A stretch of 64,000 nucleotides of DNA, taken from Bacteroides sp. OF04-15BH. Its GTDB lineage: Bacteria > Bacteroidota > Bacteroidia > Bacteroidales > Bacteroidaceae. Below the pieces are notes generated by a model, which worked only from the letters and a program-made list of their open reading frames with translations, ran no database searches and was not told where the DNA came from. This document shows positions 1 to 7,284 of this stretch, one piece after another. The stretch's first letter is position 1. Every line of letters starts with the position of its first letter. The stretch covers positions 104,357-168,356 of the forward strand of contig NZ_QUEM01000003.1 of the NCBI RefSeq assembly GCF_003477995.1, in the 5' to 3' direction. A program made the position numbers and the translations under genes.

Positions 1-15
1 GAGGAGGACAAAACT

Positions 16-300
16 ATGGGATATTATATCAAGAAGATCTATCACAAGCGCCCCGTTCCGGCCTACATCCTGAATTTTGTGATACCGTTTGGGGAATTTA
101 CCAAAAACATGAGCAAAACCGATGCGCAGATGTTGCTCCGAACTATCAAATATGAAATGTATGATTACCAATACAAGAGGCGAAACAAGATGGAACTGCT
201 GAGCGTAACGCATAGCATCCAGATGACTGAAACAGAACTTACGGTTTACACCATCCACGGAACACCGGTTATAACCTTTAGAATTGAGAAATCAGAGTAA
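16..300 (+). CDS. Hypothetical prophage early protein, 94 aa
   Basis: I do not recognise this family. The start is supported by a GAGGAGG ribosome-binding site at positions 1-7. The product is basic near the N-terminus, has no signal peptide or membrane segment, and ends in alternating beta-like residues. The stop codon (298-300) is one base from the next start (302), so the two are probably translated together as part of the rightward early operon that runs to 2085. Confidence 0.6.
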   Translation: MGYYIKKIYHKRPVPAYILNFVIPFGEFTKNMSKTDAQMLLRTIKYEMYDYQYKRRNKMELLSVTHSIQMTETELTVYTIHGTPVITFRIEKSE

Positions 301-301
301 T

Positions 302-511
302 ATGGCAGAAGAAATAGAAGGAACAGAAGAAAATCCGATTGTTGAAATAAATGCAACACTGGAGTACAGAGATGGTGTAGTCTATATTAAAAAGATAAAT
401 ACCAACGAGATGCCCGCAAAACTCTTGTTTAAGATCATTGAAGCAATGACTACAAATATCAGAGAACATTATAGATGGAATTTTAAGATAGGAAAAAATA
501 AGGAGGACTAA
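302..511 (+). CDS. Hypothetical prophage early protein, 69 aa
   Basis: This is a small acidic-to-neutral protein starting MAEEIEG. I chose the ATG at 302 because an upstream start at 284 would overlap the previous gene and add only residues that look like its continuation. The next gene begins 3 bases after the stop and its AGGAGG ribosome-binding site lies inside this gene's last codons, so translation is probably coupled. No domain was recognised. Function is unknown. Confidence 0.55.
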   Translation: MAEEIEGTEENPIVEINATLEYRDGVVYIKKINTNEMPAKLLFKIIEAMTTNIREHYRWNFKIGKNKED

Positions 512-514
512 ATC

Positions 515-976
515 ATGAAAGAATATTTTGAGTGTGTAGTGAAGTTTGAAAAGACTATGGAAAACGGAATGGTCAAGAAAGTGAGTGAGCCTTACATCGT
601 CGATGCGTTGAGCTTTACCGAAGCAGAGAAACGCTTCCTGGAATACATCGAGCCGTTTATGTCTGGTGAGTATGAAGTCAAGGCCGTAAAACGAGCCAAT
701 TACAGCGAGATTGTGAGCGCAACGGATGAGGATGCCGATAAGTGGTTCAAGGCAAAGGTCGCCTTTATCACTTTAGATGAGAAAACAGGTGTCGAGAAGA
801 AAAGCAGCCAGAACATGCTGGTGCAAGCCTCGGATCTGCGCGATGCCGTGAAACGATTTGATAAGCACATGGAAGGCACGCTCGCCGATTATGAGATTTC
901 CGCAGTCGCGGAAACCGCCATCATGGATGTCTACCTTTATAAGGCTGAAGAAAAACAGGAATTTAAGGAGGAATAA
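515..976 (+). CDS. DUF4494 family prophage protein
   Basis: The protein (153 aa) fits DUF4494, a family found in Bacteroidetes phages and mobile elements and of unknown function. Two related halves are visible. Each starts with an aromatic strand (EYFECVVKFEKT near residue 3; KWFKAKVAFITLDE near residue 74), followed by a VDALSFTEAEKRF-type helix in the first half and VQASDLRDAVKRFDKHM in the second. The end carries the ETAIMDVYLYKAE motif. A strong ribosome-binding site (AAGGAGG at 500-506) supports the start. It lies in the early operon, directly upstream of a small Cys-rich gene. Confidence 0.75.
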   Translation: MKEYFECVVKFEKTMENGMVKKVSEPYIVDALSFTEAEKRFLEYIEPFMSGEYEVKAVKRANYSEIVSATDEDADKWFKAKVAFITLDEKTGVEKKSSQNMLVQASDLRDAVKRFDKHMEGTLADYEISAVAETAIMDVYLYKAEEKQEFKEE

Positions 977-977
977 C

Positions 978-1196
978 ATGGACCGCCCCATCGGATCAGA
1001 ATTTGATATCGGTAATTATCGCTATCGTGTGGAAGCTGCCGGCGAACGTAAATGCCTTGACTGCGACCTCTATCATATCTGCCGTGACGGTATCGAGGGG
1101 CTGAACATAGCCGACAAATATGCCGGTAGTTGCAATGCCGATTATCGAAAGGATAAAAAAAATGTTGTATTTAAAGGAGTTTTAAAATGGATTTAA
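978..1196 (+). CDS. Small Cys-rich prophage protein with zinc-finger-like cluster
   Basis: This 72-aa protein starts at the ATG at 978 behind AAGGAGG. It contains a C-x2-C-x4-C cluster (KCLDCDLYHICRD) and a further Cys (GSCNAD), a spacing that suggests a small metal site. The following gene opens with a very similar cluster, so the two probably share a domain. The last ten bases overlap the next start (1187), indicating translational coupling. The family is not recognised and function is unknown. Confidence 0.6.
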   Translation: MDRPIGSEFDIGNYRYRVEAAGERKCLDCDLYHICRDGIEGLNIADKYAGSCNADYRKDKKNVVFKGVLKWI

Positions 1197-1657
1197 ACAG
1201 AGATAAAATAGTCATTGACGGCACAACATATCTTGCCGTGCCTGATGATAAGGATAATACATGTGATTATTGCAGCTTGCGTGCCAAATGTTACAACAGA
1301 GACGGAATCCCTTGTGGACTGTATGCCGGAGGAGTGCATTTCGTCCGACAGCTGGATAAAAAGGTTTATCTTAGTCTGCCGATCAGCGGTAAAGATACCT
1401 ATGAGATACGCCGTACACTGCGCAAAGGGTATGATTATCTGCGTGCCCAGGGATACCAGATTATCACCCCATACGATGCGTCACCCAACGCAAATGCCAG
1501 TTATGCCGAGCACATGGGCAAGGACATACAGGCACTACTGGAGTGCGATGTGGTGCTGATGATGCCCGGATGGGAGGATAGCAGAGGATGTCAGTGCGAA
1601 AAGGCAACGGCGGAGATCTACGGGAAAGAGATTGTCTATTATGCCGATACCGAGTAG
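1187..1657 (+). CDS. DUF4406 (nucleoside deoxyribosyltransferase-like) with N-terminal Cys cluster
   Basis: The protein has 156 aa. Residues 1-65 hold a Cys cluster (CDYCSLRAKCYN plus a later Cys) like that of the preceding small gene. From about residue 66 a DUF4406 domain begins (KVYLSLPISGK), continues through helices and ends with a MPGWEDSRGCQCEKATAE motif. DUF4406 belongs to the nucleoside 2-deoxyribosyltransferase-like fold, and such phage proteins may act on nucleotides or nucleotide-like ligands, but the activity of this one is not known. It lies in the early operon. Confidence 0.75.
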   Translation: MDLNRDKIVIDGTTYLAVPDDKDNTCDYCSLRAKCYNRDGIPCGLYAGGVHFVRQLDKKVYLSLPISGKDTYEIRRTLRKGYDYLRAQGYQIITPYDASPNANASYAEHMGKDIQALLECDVVLMMPGWEDSRGCQCEKATAEIYGKEIVYYADTE

Positions 1658-1877
1658 CCCCATCTTTGGCCGTTATGCCATCCAGGCGAGTGACAGCTAT
1701 GCGTACCAAATCCTGGAGCATTGGTGTGATCACGACAAGCCTTGTGAGCTGCATTTTCGCAAGCCCAACGGCAAAGGGATTACGGCTGTGATTGTAGATG
1801 TTAAGACAACAGCACAGGCTGACTGGCTGGAGAGTCTGATAAAACAATACAAGTTTAAACTTTTTAAATTACAATAG
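1641..1877 (+). CDS. Hypothetical prophage protein, 78 aa
   Basis: This small protein starts at the ATG at 1641 and overlaps the end of the DUF4406 gene by 17 bases in another frame; a TTG at 1632 is an alternative start. It has a hydrophilic alpha/beta look (ITAVIVDVKTTAQADWLESL) and a Lys/Phe-rich end. I recognise no family. It probably belongs to the same early operon by overlap and orientation. Confidence 0.5.
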   Translation: MPIPSSPIFGRYAIQASDSYAYQILEHWCDHDKPCELHFRKPNGKGITAVIVDVKTTAQADWLESLIKQYKFKLFKLQ

Positions 1878-1878
1878 T

Positions 1879-2085
1879 ATGAATGCAAGAGATCAAAAGA
1901 AAGTATGCGATTCGGGATTTATAGTTATCCGGGCAGAAGAGCGCAACGGAAAATCAATTATCAAGTGTAAAAATCTGGATCATCCGGATTCATGGGTAAC
2001 ATTACGGAGCGACTTTAAGTCAAAGGCGGAAAGGGACCGATATATGAAGGAACTGCTTGAACAGGACTTTTATTTGGAAGATTGA
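1879..2085 (+). CDS. Hypothetical prophage protein, 68 aa; last gene of the early operon
   Basis: This small charged protein starts directly after the previous stop, with no clear Shine-Dalgarno sequence, so translation is probably coupled. The middle resembles a compact beta hairpin (GFIVIRAEERNGKSIIKCKNLD) followed by a helix rich in Lys/Glu/Arg. No family is recognised. A hairpin terminator begins 17 bases after the stop, which marks this as the last gene of the rightward early group in the window. Confidence 0.5.
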   Translation: MNARDQKKVCDSGFIVIRAEERNGKSIIKCKNLDHPDSWVTLRSDFKSKAERDRYMKELLEQDFYLED

Positions 2086-2101
2086 CAAGCTACGGAATAA
2101 A

Positions 2102-2138
2102 CAAAAAGAGGCAGCTCGCCGTGAGCCGCCTCTTTTTG
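2102..2138. terminator. Bidirectional terminator between convergent genes
   Basis: The stem pairs AAAAAGAGGC-AGCTC with GAGCC-GCCTCTTTTT (one wobble pair) around a GCCGT-type loop. It is flanked by A and T runs on both sides, so it can end transcription from the early operon and from the leftward DUF4248 gene. Confidence 0.85.
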
Positions 2139-2155
2139 TGTGTTATGGTGTCCGG

Positions 2156-2359
2156 TTATGGTTCTCCAAGAAATTCCGTGATTGCCTGATGCTGTAGGGG
2201 TGTCAGTGCCCGCTGGCCTTTCTGATAATGCAATTTTTCGAGCCGCTTTTGCAGTTCCGGGTTGAGTTTTACCCATCGCCGAAGCTGCGTAACGGCGCTT
2301 CTTTGCGTGGAACGAGGGAAATAAAGTTGTGCAAGGTCTGTGAGATAGATTGCGTTCAT
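2156..2359 (-). CDS. DUF4248 family protein
   Basis: This 67-aa protein matches the DUF4248 pattern common in Bacteroidales mobile elements: LAQLYFP near the N-terminus, a basic QLRRWVKLN helix, then a TPLQHQAITEFLGEP end. The function of the family is not known; the basic helix and compact size suggest a DNA- or protein-binding role. It is on the minus strand, between a shared terminator on its left and the HU-like gene's hairpins on its right, so it is probably transcribed separately. Confidence 0.75.
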   Translation of the reverse strand: MNAIYLTDLAQLYFPRSTQRSAVTQLRRWVKLNPELQKRLEKLHYQKGQRALTPLQHQAITEFLGEP

Positions 2360-2431
2360 AGTCGTAAAAGTTGTTTGATTGGTTGGTAAATGCTGTTTGA
2401 TGGTCCTGTTCCGGGGCCAAAAGGATAAAAA

Positions 2432-2514
2432 AGAAGCACCACGGCGGTCAGTTGAGACAACCGTGGTGCTTCTTTCGGACTACCGTGGTAAACGGATTGA
2501 GGTACCACGGTAGT
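2432..2514. terminator. Two tandem hairpins downstream of the HU-like gene
   Basis: Hairpin one pairs AGAAGCACCACGG (2432-2444) with its exact complement (2461-2473). On the minus strand it is followed by a T run, as expected for the HU terminator. Hairpin two pairs ACTACCGTGGTA (2479-2490) with 2503-2514 and is followed by TTTT on the plus strand. All four arms share the core ACCACGG or its complement, so alternative pairings between the hairpins are possible. Confidence 0.8.
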
Positions 2515-2516
2515 TT

Positions 2517-2942
2517 TTAAGGCAGTTCATCTTCTTCTGGCTGGGCTCCCGCCTCAATGTTTCGGAATTTCAGGTTGCGCAGGTCGAGCGCGTTTTTCAA
2601 TCCTGTGCCCGGGCAAAATCGTAGATTTACTTTTTTGATATCCGCGGCTTTTACTTCTTCGGGAGTTGCCTGTCCAAGAGCGTGGAAGGTCACGCGGAAA
2701 GATCCAAATTTACCTAGTGCCACTATGCGGCCAGATGCGATATGCTGCTGCATCTGCTTGATGAGTGCCTTGATGACTCCCTCCACCTCTACATCGGTCA
2801 GTGTGGTACTGTAACTGATTTCGTTGGCAAGTTCTTCGATTTCGACACGTTGTGCTGCTGCCGGACGGGGATAATACTTTGTGGTTTCCGGATTCTGAGA
2901 ACCCGGTTTTTGGATGCCTAATACTTTATAGTCGATAGCCAT
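2517..2942 (-). CDS. HU-like DNA-binding protein (Bacteroidales type)
   Basis: This 141-aa protein belongs to the HU-related family TIGR01201, found in Bacteroidales chromosomes and mobile elements. Features are the N-terminal MAIDYKVL strand, a helix with LTDVEVEGVIKALI, the core GRIVALGKFGSFRV, and a VNLRFCPGTGLKNAL region replacing the HU arm end. It is longer than classical HU (about 90 aa) and has an acidic tail. In transposable phages a DNA-bending protein of this type could assist transposition or act in regulation, which is inference. It diverges from the HTH-like gene at 3114 across a region rich in palindromes. Confidence 0.85.
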   Translation of the reverse strand: MAIDYKVLGIQKPGSQNPETTKYYPRPAAAQRVEIEELANEISYSTTLTDVEVEGVIKALIKQMQQHIASGRIVALGKFGSFRVTFHALGQATPEEVKAADIKKVNLRFCPGTGLKNALDLRNLKFRNIEAGAQPEEDELP

Positions 2943-2976
2943 AGTTGCTGTTTTAAGGGTTTGTACTCTGTATGTT

Positions 2977-3001
2977 TGTCGCGACAGGTGTAAAATTACA
3001 C
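2977..3001. promoter_or_regulatory. Adjacent palindromes in the HU / HTH-gene intergenic region
   Basis: A perfect 10-bp palindrome TGTCGCGACA (2977-2986) is followed by GTGTAA-AA-TTACAC (2988-3001). The second shares the TGTAA/TTACA half-sites of the late operator at 9790-9844, but with a 2-bp rather than 3-bp spacer. These are candidate regulator sites; no protein assignment is possible from sequence. Confidence 0.4.
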
Positions 3002-3039
3002 TTAAATCAGCTCAGACAGTCGTTTTTAATCGCATAACG

Positions 3040-3071
3040 GTTGCTTTTCAATCGTAAATGTACTATTTTTG
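3040..3071 (+). promoter_or_regulatory. Candidate Bacteroidetes promoter for the gene at 3114
   Basis: A -7 box TATTTTTG (3064-3071) is preceded at 20 bp by GTTG (3040-3043), close to the TTTG -33 box. It would give a leader of about 40 bases. Confidence 0.5.
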
Positions 3072-3113
3072 TGCATATTAACCAACTGAATTTCTTGTTT
3101 TTTATTCTAACCT

Positions 3114-3335
3114 ATGCAGAAAAGCGGCAACATTAAAGGCAATAGCTACGCACACCGTGTAGCTGATATTCTCCGGATCTACGATGAGCATGCCCGCAGC
3201 GGGCTGTCCAATCGGGAGATTCTGCGCCGTTATATCCGCCCTTTGTATCCCATCTGCGAAAAGACTTTCTACAACATCATCAACGCCTCGGCCCGCCTTA
3301 CTCCTCCGGCCCGCCGTCTGTCAGAAGACAGGTAA
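3114..3335 (+). CDS. Small HTH-like prophage protein, candidate late regulator
   Basis: This is a 73-aa basic protein. After a short N-terminus, residues about 15-55 look like a helix-turn-helix: ILRIYDEHAR, then LSNREILRRYI, then CEKTFYNIINA as the possible recognition helix. The layout resembles the C-terminal HTH of Mor/C activators of Mu-like phages, and the gene sits where such an activator would be expected, between the early and late regions. The role is inferred; no family match can be confirmed here. Its 3' end overlaps the convergent tail gene by 38 bases. Confidence 0.55.
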   Translation: MQKSGNIKGNSYAHRVADILRIYDEHARSGLSNREILRRYIRPLYPICEKTFYNIINASARLTPPARRLSEDR

Positions 3336-3765
3336 AGTCGCTCACATCCTCCACCAGTTCCTCATGGTTGTGGTTGGTAGTGCTGCCCGTGCGCTGCATC
3401 ATACTGACTGAACAGCGTCCGCTCACGGCACTGTAGCCTGCCAGATGCGCGTCGATGCGGTCCAGCAGATCGAAGCGCTGAAGGGATTCTTCCAGGAACA
3501 CACTGCCCACAGTGGCGCTGCCATGCCAGGTGGTGACGATGTGCAGACGGATGTTCTGGTTGGACTGCTGCACCCCACCGCCCAAAGTGGTCCAGCTTGT
3601 GGGGCGCAGTTCGATAAACACGGCCGGAGTGTCGAAGGGAGTTTCCTGTTCGATAAACTCCACCTGTTCGTTCCACAGGTCAATGTGCCGCACCACAGAC
3701 TCTCCGCTCTCGTCTTTGAGTTCAAGCAAATGGTTCATCAGTCCCAGATATAACATTTTTCTCAT
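3298..3765 (-). CDS. Tail terminator / completion protein (Mu gp37-like position)
   Basis: This 155-aa protein is the last gene of the leftward head block. The sequence LGLMNHLLELKDE, then DTPAVFIELRPTSW, then NIRLHIVTTWHG is typical of small phage tail terminator or tail-completion proteins, which cap the tail tube and join it to the head. The function is assigned from pattern and position. A second start lies at 3756. The upstream region carries four 11-bp repeats that recur in front of three other virion genes. Confidence 0.6.
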   Translation of the reverse strand: MRKMLYLGLMNHLLELKDESGESVVRHIDLWNEQVEFIEQETPFDTPAVFIELRPTSWTTLGGGVQQSNQNIRLHIVTTWHGSATVGSVFLEESLQRFDLLDRIDAHLAGYSAVSGRCSVSMMQRTGSTTNHNHEELVEDVSDFTCLLTDGGPEE

Positions 3766-3780
3766 AATCGTTTCCTTCTT

Positions 3781-3840
3781 TTAAGTTTGTTTTAATAGTA
3801 TTTGAATAGTGTTTGAATGCTGTATGAATACTGTTTAAAC
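3781..3840 (-). repeat. 11-bp phased direct repeats upstream of the tail terminator gene
   Basis: Read on the minus strand, consecutive 11-mers are AGTATTCATAC, AGCATTCAAAC, ACTATTCAAAT and ACTATTAAAAC. The same unit recurs at 10879, 18765 and 21870, each time just before a virion gene. Confidence 0.7.
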
Positions 3841-4461
3841 GGAGTCCGGACCGCTTGCGATATCGGCCACGTTGCTCTCGAAGATGGCACGCAGGGCCTT
3901 TTCCAGTTCGGGGTGCATGCCGATGAACTGGCGGCGGGGGATGATAATCTTGCTCCCCACGAGTTTCAAGGCCATGGCCAGATAAAAGGCGGCTTCTTCA
4001 TTCAATGCCTGATTGCGTTTGTTATTACGTGGCGCTCCGTTCTTTTTCCGTTGAAGCCGGTTGCTCAGTCCGTCGGCGGCCTTTCCTCCGGTCACCGTCT
4101 GATAGCGCCACCAGAAGTAGCTTTTCATCTTGCGGGTCACGGTAATGGTGCCTCCCTCATTGTGTATGCGGGCATAGGGCACAGTGCTTTCGATCACCAC
4201 ACTCTGACGGTCGGTAACCTTGCCGGAAATACTTTGGCGTAGGGCACCGCTTCCGGCCAGCAGTCCGCGGCTTGTGTCATCGTTATGTTTTCGCCGGGCC
4301 CATTTCTGGTTAAAGAAGGCCTCCCGCTCAAAGTTCCGGTCAAACTGCTCGAGGGCTTCCACCTTGAAGTCCGACAGTGTAAGGCGGATCATCTTGTTGA
4401 TACGTCTACGCAGTTCCTTTCTTACCTTGATATGTTCTTCCTGCTGCTTTTGTTTTTCCAT
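3835..4461 (-). CDS. Phage virion morphogenesis protein (Mu GpG-like)
   Basis: This is a 208-aa protein if it starts at the ATG at 4461 (MEKQKQQ); an upstream in-frame start at 4533 is less likely. The FNQKWARRKHNDD segment, the LLAGSGALRQSI motif and VPYARIHNEGG in the middle are characteristic of the phage virion morphogenesis family that includes Mu gpG, a head/tail joining factor. A FIGMHPELEKAL motif closes the domain. The gene follows MuF after an unusual 120-base gap, although other genes in this block abut or overlap. Confidence 0.8.
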   Translation of the reverse strand: MEKQKQQEEHIKVRKELRRRINKMIRLTLSDFKVEALEQFDRNFEREAFFNQKWARRKHNDDTSRGLLAGSGALRQSISGKVTDRQSVVIESTVPYARIHNEGGTITVTRKMKSYFWWRYQTVTGGKAADGLSNRLQRKKNGAPRNNKRNQALNEEAAFYLAMALKLVGSKIIIPRRQFIGMHPELEKALRAIFESNVADIASGPDSV

Positions 4462-4581
4462 TGTTTTTTTCTGTTTTTTCGGCAGATTGTTTGCATTGTA
4501 GTTTTTATTGTTTATATTTGTGGTGCGTAGCAATACGAAGGGACAGGGCCGAAAGACCGTGTACCGCCCCGAGGCTGGTTT

Positions 4582-5997
4582 TTACTGGCCTCTTTCTTTT
4601 AGTACCTCTCTTAATGACCTATCTCTGGCAATGTAAAAAAAGATACGCCCATTGCATTTTCTTCTGGCTTCTGTAATGGCTTCATAGAATTTGACATCTT
4701 GTGTCGGTAATTCAAAAACCACAGCTTCACCTCCTTGCTTTGACAGTGCCTTTTTCGCATATTTGACGATGTTTCCAGCACCACCTTCAATACATTTCAG
4801 ATCAGTTTTAATTCCGTCTATAGTAATGTCGTAAGTTTGACCGGCAGGCCTGTTTACTCCTTGCAGGTATTCCACTTCATGCCCATTGTCGGCAATAACC
4901 TTGCACATGCGCATTTCCTTTTCAAACTTCTGTATTTCCTGCTTGCTTGCCTGTGCCTCTTTGATACGTTCTTTTTGGGTCACTACAAATCCATGATTGT
5001 CTGCTGAGATATATGTTCTTTCCCAATCTTCTTCCGAATATCTTTTTATTCTTTCAGAAGCATTTTCAATCATCCCTTTCATCACCTGGCATGCCCGGCA
5101 CAACTCATTATCTGGAATGTTAGCGGCCAGCTCCATGTTTCCCGGTCGCTGGCGGCAAGTGGCGCAAGCCTTGCGTGTATAGGCATTGTAAGCCGGAAAA
5201 CAGGTCATGCTCTTGCCGGGATTGAACAGGAACATTTCACGGTACTTGCCCGCCGTGGCCTCCATACCCAGTTTCATGGCTTCCTGTTCGTTGGATTCGG
5301 GGTATTTCCCTTTTCGCACCTGTACCACGGTACAGCGACAGTTCCAGTTATTCGGCGGGAAATATTCGTTCCAGAACTTGCTGGTGATGGGCAGTGTAAT
5401 GCCATGCAGCATGCGGTGACTGCGGCGTACACGCTTGTCGCCTACAGTGCGGTACTGCAACAGGTAGCGGTCGCCGTCCTGCTCGAACTGCTTCCAGCGG
5501 GCTGCCATCAGGGAGGAAGCCTGTGCCAGATTGTACTCCGTGCGCAGATAGTTCACATTATAGGACTGGTGAATCCTTTGAACCTCGTTTAAGAACTGGT
5601 TAAACGGCTTGATCCGTCCGTCATCACCCACAAGCGACGGCAGGGCCTCGTTCAGTTCGTGAAAGGTCTTGATGCCGCTGAACACATAGTTCGAGTCTTT
5701 AAGACGCCGCACGCTGACTTCGTCCAGCGGCACTTCACGCAGCGAAACGTCTACGGCATGATCCAGCACATCGGCATGTTTGCGGATGAACTGCTGCACT
5801 TCTTCCTGTTTCAGATCCTCGGGTTGGAGGTCCTTCTGCCGCCACAGCCAGGCCATGAGCAAGGGAAAGGCCGATGCCAGATTCTCCATCAGGCGGTCCT
5901 TCTCCTCATCTTCCTCTTCCAGTCCATCTCCGTCGTCAGCCAGTTTCAGTGTTTCTGCATATCTTCGGTGTAGCCCCTTATAGGCATCGGGGCTCAG
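4582..5997 (-). CDS. MuF head morphogenesis protein with C-terminal CdiA_C-like nuclease toxin domain
   Basis: The N-terminal two thirds is MuF (minor capsid protein F), with the family motif at RRSHRMLHGITLP and FWNEYFPPNNWNCRC. After a Cys-rich linker the last ~100 residues differ: GHEVEYL, then TYDITIDG and TDLKCIEG, which form a D-x8-D-x-K core typical of PD-(D/E)XK nucleases and of the CdiA C-terminal tRNase family. This fits the known class of MuF polymorphic toxins carried by temperate phages. The toxin end and the following gap are visibly AT-richer than the MuF part, and no immunity gene is visible next to it. No ATG, GTG or TTG fits the start: a CTG at 5997 overlaps the portal stop (CTGA) behind GGAGGA. 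The first in-frame ATG is at 5889; an upstream ATG at 6228 lies deep in the portal gene. Confidence 0.8.
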   Translation of the reverse strand: MSPDAYKGLHRRYAETLKLADDGDGLEEEDEEKDRLMENLASAFPLLMAWLWRQKDLQPEDLKQEEVQQFIRKHADVLDHAVDVSLREVPLDEVSVRRLKDSNYVFSGIKTFHELNEALPSLVGDDGRIKPFNQFLNEVQRIHQSYNVNYLRTEYNLAQASSLMAARWKQFEQDGDRYLLQYRTVGDKRVRRSHRMLHGITLPITSKFWNEYFPPNNWNCRCTVVQVRKGKYPESNEQEAMKLGMEATAGKYREMFLFNPGKSMTCFPAYNAYTRKACATCRQRPGNMELAANIPDNELCRACQVMKGMIENASERIKRYSEEDWERTYISADNHGFVVTQKERIKEAQASKQEIQKFEKEMRMCKVIADNGHEVEYLQGVNRPAGQTYDITIDGIKTDLKCIEGGAGNIVKYAKKALSKQGGEAVVFELPTQDVKFYEAITEARRKCNGRIFFYIARDRSLREVLKERGQ

Positions 5998-7277
5998 TCG
6001 AAAAAACCGCTTTCCTCCGGACGGGCCAGCCGTTGGCTTGCTTTGCCTTCCTTTTTCTCTGGCTTCGGTGCAGGAACCGGTGATACGGCTTGCCGGTCGG
6101 ATTTCCGCCTGATGAGTGGCACATTGTATTTGTCGATAAAATATTGCGTGTCCACTTCGTAATGCTCGAGTATCAGACGTTCGTAGGCCACCTGCTGTTC
6201 GGGCGTGTAGTCCACGGATTCGTCCCACTCAAAATGATAGCCGGCCACAGGAAACCCGTGGCGCACCATACGGGGGATGAGCTGCCAGTTCACCAGATCA
6301 CGCACCATGTCGGAATCCTTCTGGATCAGGTTCTCGAGCATCTTGCGGTGCACCTCGCTCTGACTCAGACTGGCGCCGTCTTCCATGGTCATCGTCACCG
6401 TAAGGATGCCTTTGGAAATTTCCGAGTTGCAGCGGTCAATGCGCTTGTCATACACATTGAAGGCATCCGCACGGCTGCTTTCTTTCAGATCCACCGTGGT
6501 GCCTTCGGGGAACAGGCCGTAAGAGGCGGCTCCCATGCCCCGAAGCATATTCTCGATGCGGTCGAACTCCTTGGGGTCGCGGCTGGTGGTTGTGGCCACA
6601 CGAAGCGGCATGCCGAACACCTCGCCGAACATGTCCCAGAACGAACACATGTTCTTTTTCGGGATAGTCTGTTGGGCACATTTCAGATAAAGGCCCAGAT
6701 CGTGTGTCCCTCCGGCCTCGATGCACCAGTCGGCCATCTCGCTGTTCCGGTAATCATAACCGGTCTGCCAGGTTTCGTTTTCATAAGTGGTGATGACTCC
6801 AAACTCAGGGATAACGTGCGTACGGGGCACCAGTTTTACATCTTTATAGGCCGGACGGCCGTTCACCTCTATCACGTCGCCCAGCTCTATGAGCGAATGA
6901 CCATAATAGGTGCTTTCCAATACCAGGCGCATCAGTTCCTTGAACCAGGGAGATTCGAAAAGCTCCGTAATCTGACGGTTCTCCGCCCCCTGCGCATCGC
7001 ACAGCTTGAAACTCTTGTTCAGCACAAAGCCCATGCGCTGCTGCACGCAGCCCGTAAGATGCAGATCGACTTCCACATCGGTGTAGAGATGCAGCAGACG
7101 GGTGCGGTTGGGACAATCCACATTGATGGCCATTTGCCATGCCCGTCGCCAGTCGGCCAGATCACGGCGGGTCAGGGCTTCGGTATATAACTGGAGCTTT
7201 ATACTCATATCGCGCAGGCGACGCTGCTGGGCAGGACGCATGCGGTTGTAATATTCTATTTTCGGTCTTTTCTTCAT
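5994..7277 (-). CDS. Portal protein (DUF935, Mu gp29-like)
   Basis: This 427-aa protein matches the DUF935 portal family of Mu-like phages, which form the dodecameric ring through which DNA enters the head. Recognisable elements are the CVQQRMGFVLNKSF segment, ESTYYGHSLIELGD, LVPRTHVIPEFG, MCSFWDMFGEVFGMPLRV and the GASLSQSEVHRKM stretch near residue 310. It lies between Gp36 and MuF on the minus strand. Its stop overlaps the proposed CTG start of MuF by four bases, which implies coupled translation of portal and MuF. Confidence 0.9.
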   Translation of the reverse strand: MKKRPKIEYYNRMRPAQQRRLRDMSIKLQLYTEALTRRDLADWRRAWQMAINVDCPNRTRLLHLYTDVEVDLHLTGCVQQRMGFVLNKSFKLCDAQGAENRQITELFESPWFKELMRLVLESTYYGHSLIELGDVIEVNGRPAYKDVKLVPRTHVIPEFGVITTYENETWQTGYDYRNSEMADWCIEAGGTHDLGLYLKCAQQTIPKKNMCSFWDMFGEVFGMPLRVATTTSRDPKEFDRIENMLRGMGAASYGLFPEGTTVDLKESSRADAFNVYDKRIDRCNSEISKGILTVTMTMEDGASLSQSEVHRKMLENLIQKDSDMVRDLVNWQLIPRMVRHGFPVAGYHFEWDESVDYTPEQQVAYERLILEHYEVDTQYFIDKYNVPLIRRKSDRQAVSPVPAPKPEKKEGKASQRLARPEESGFFD

Positions 7278-7284
7278 AGCCTTT

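Noticed and set aside
6090..7190. Long 366-aa open frame antisense to the portal
   Set aside because: It mirrors the portal and lacks family motifs; an antisense shadow.
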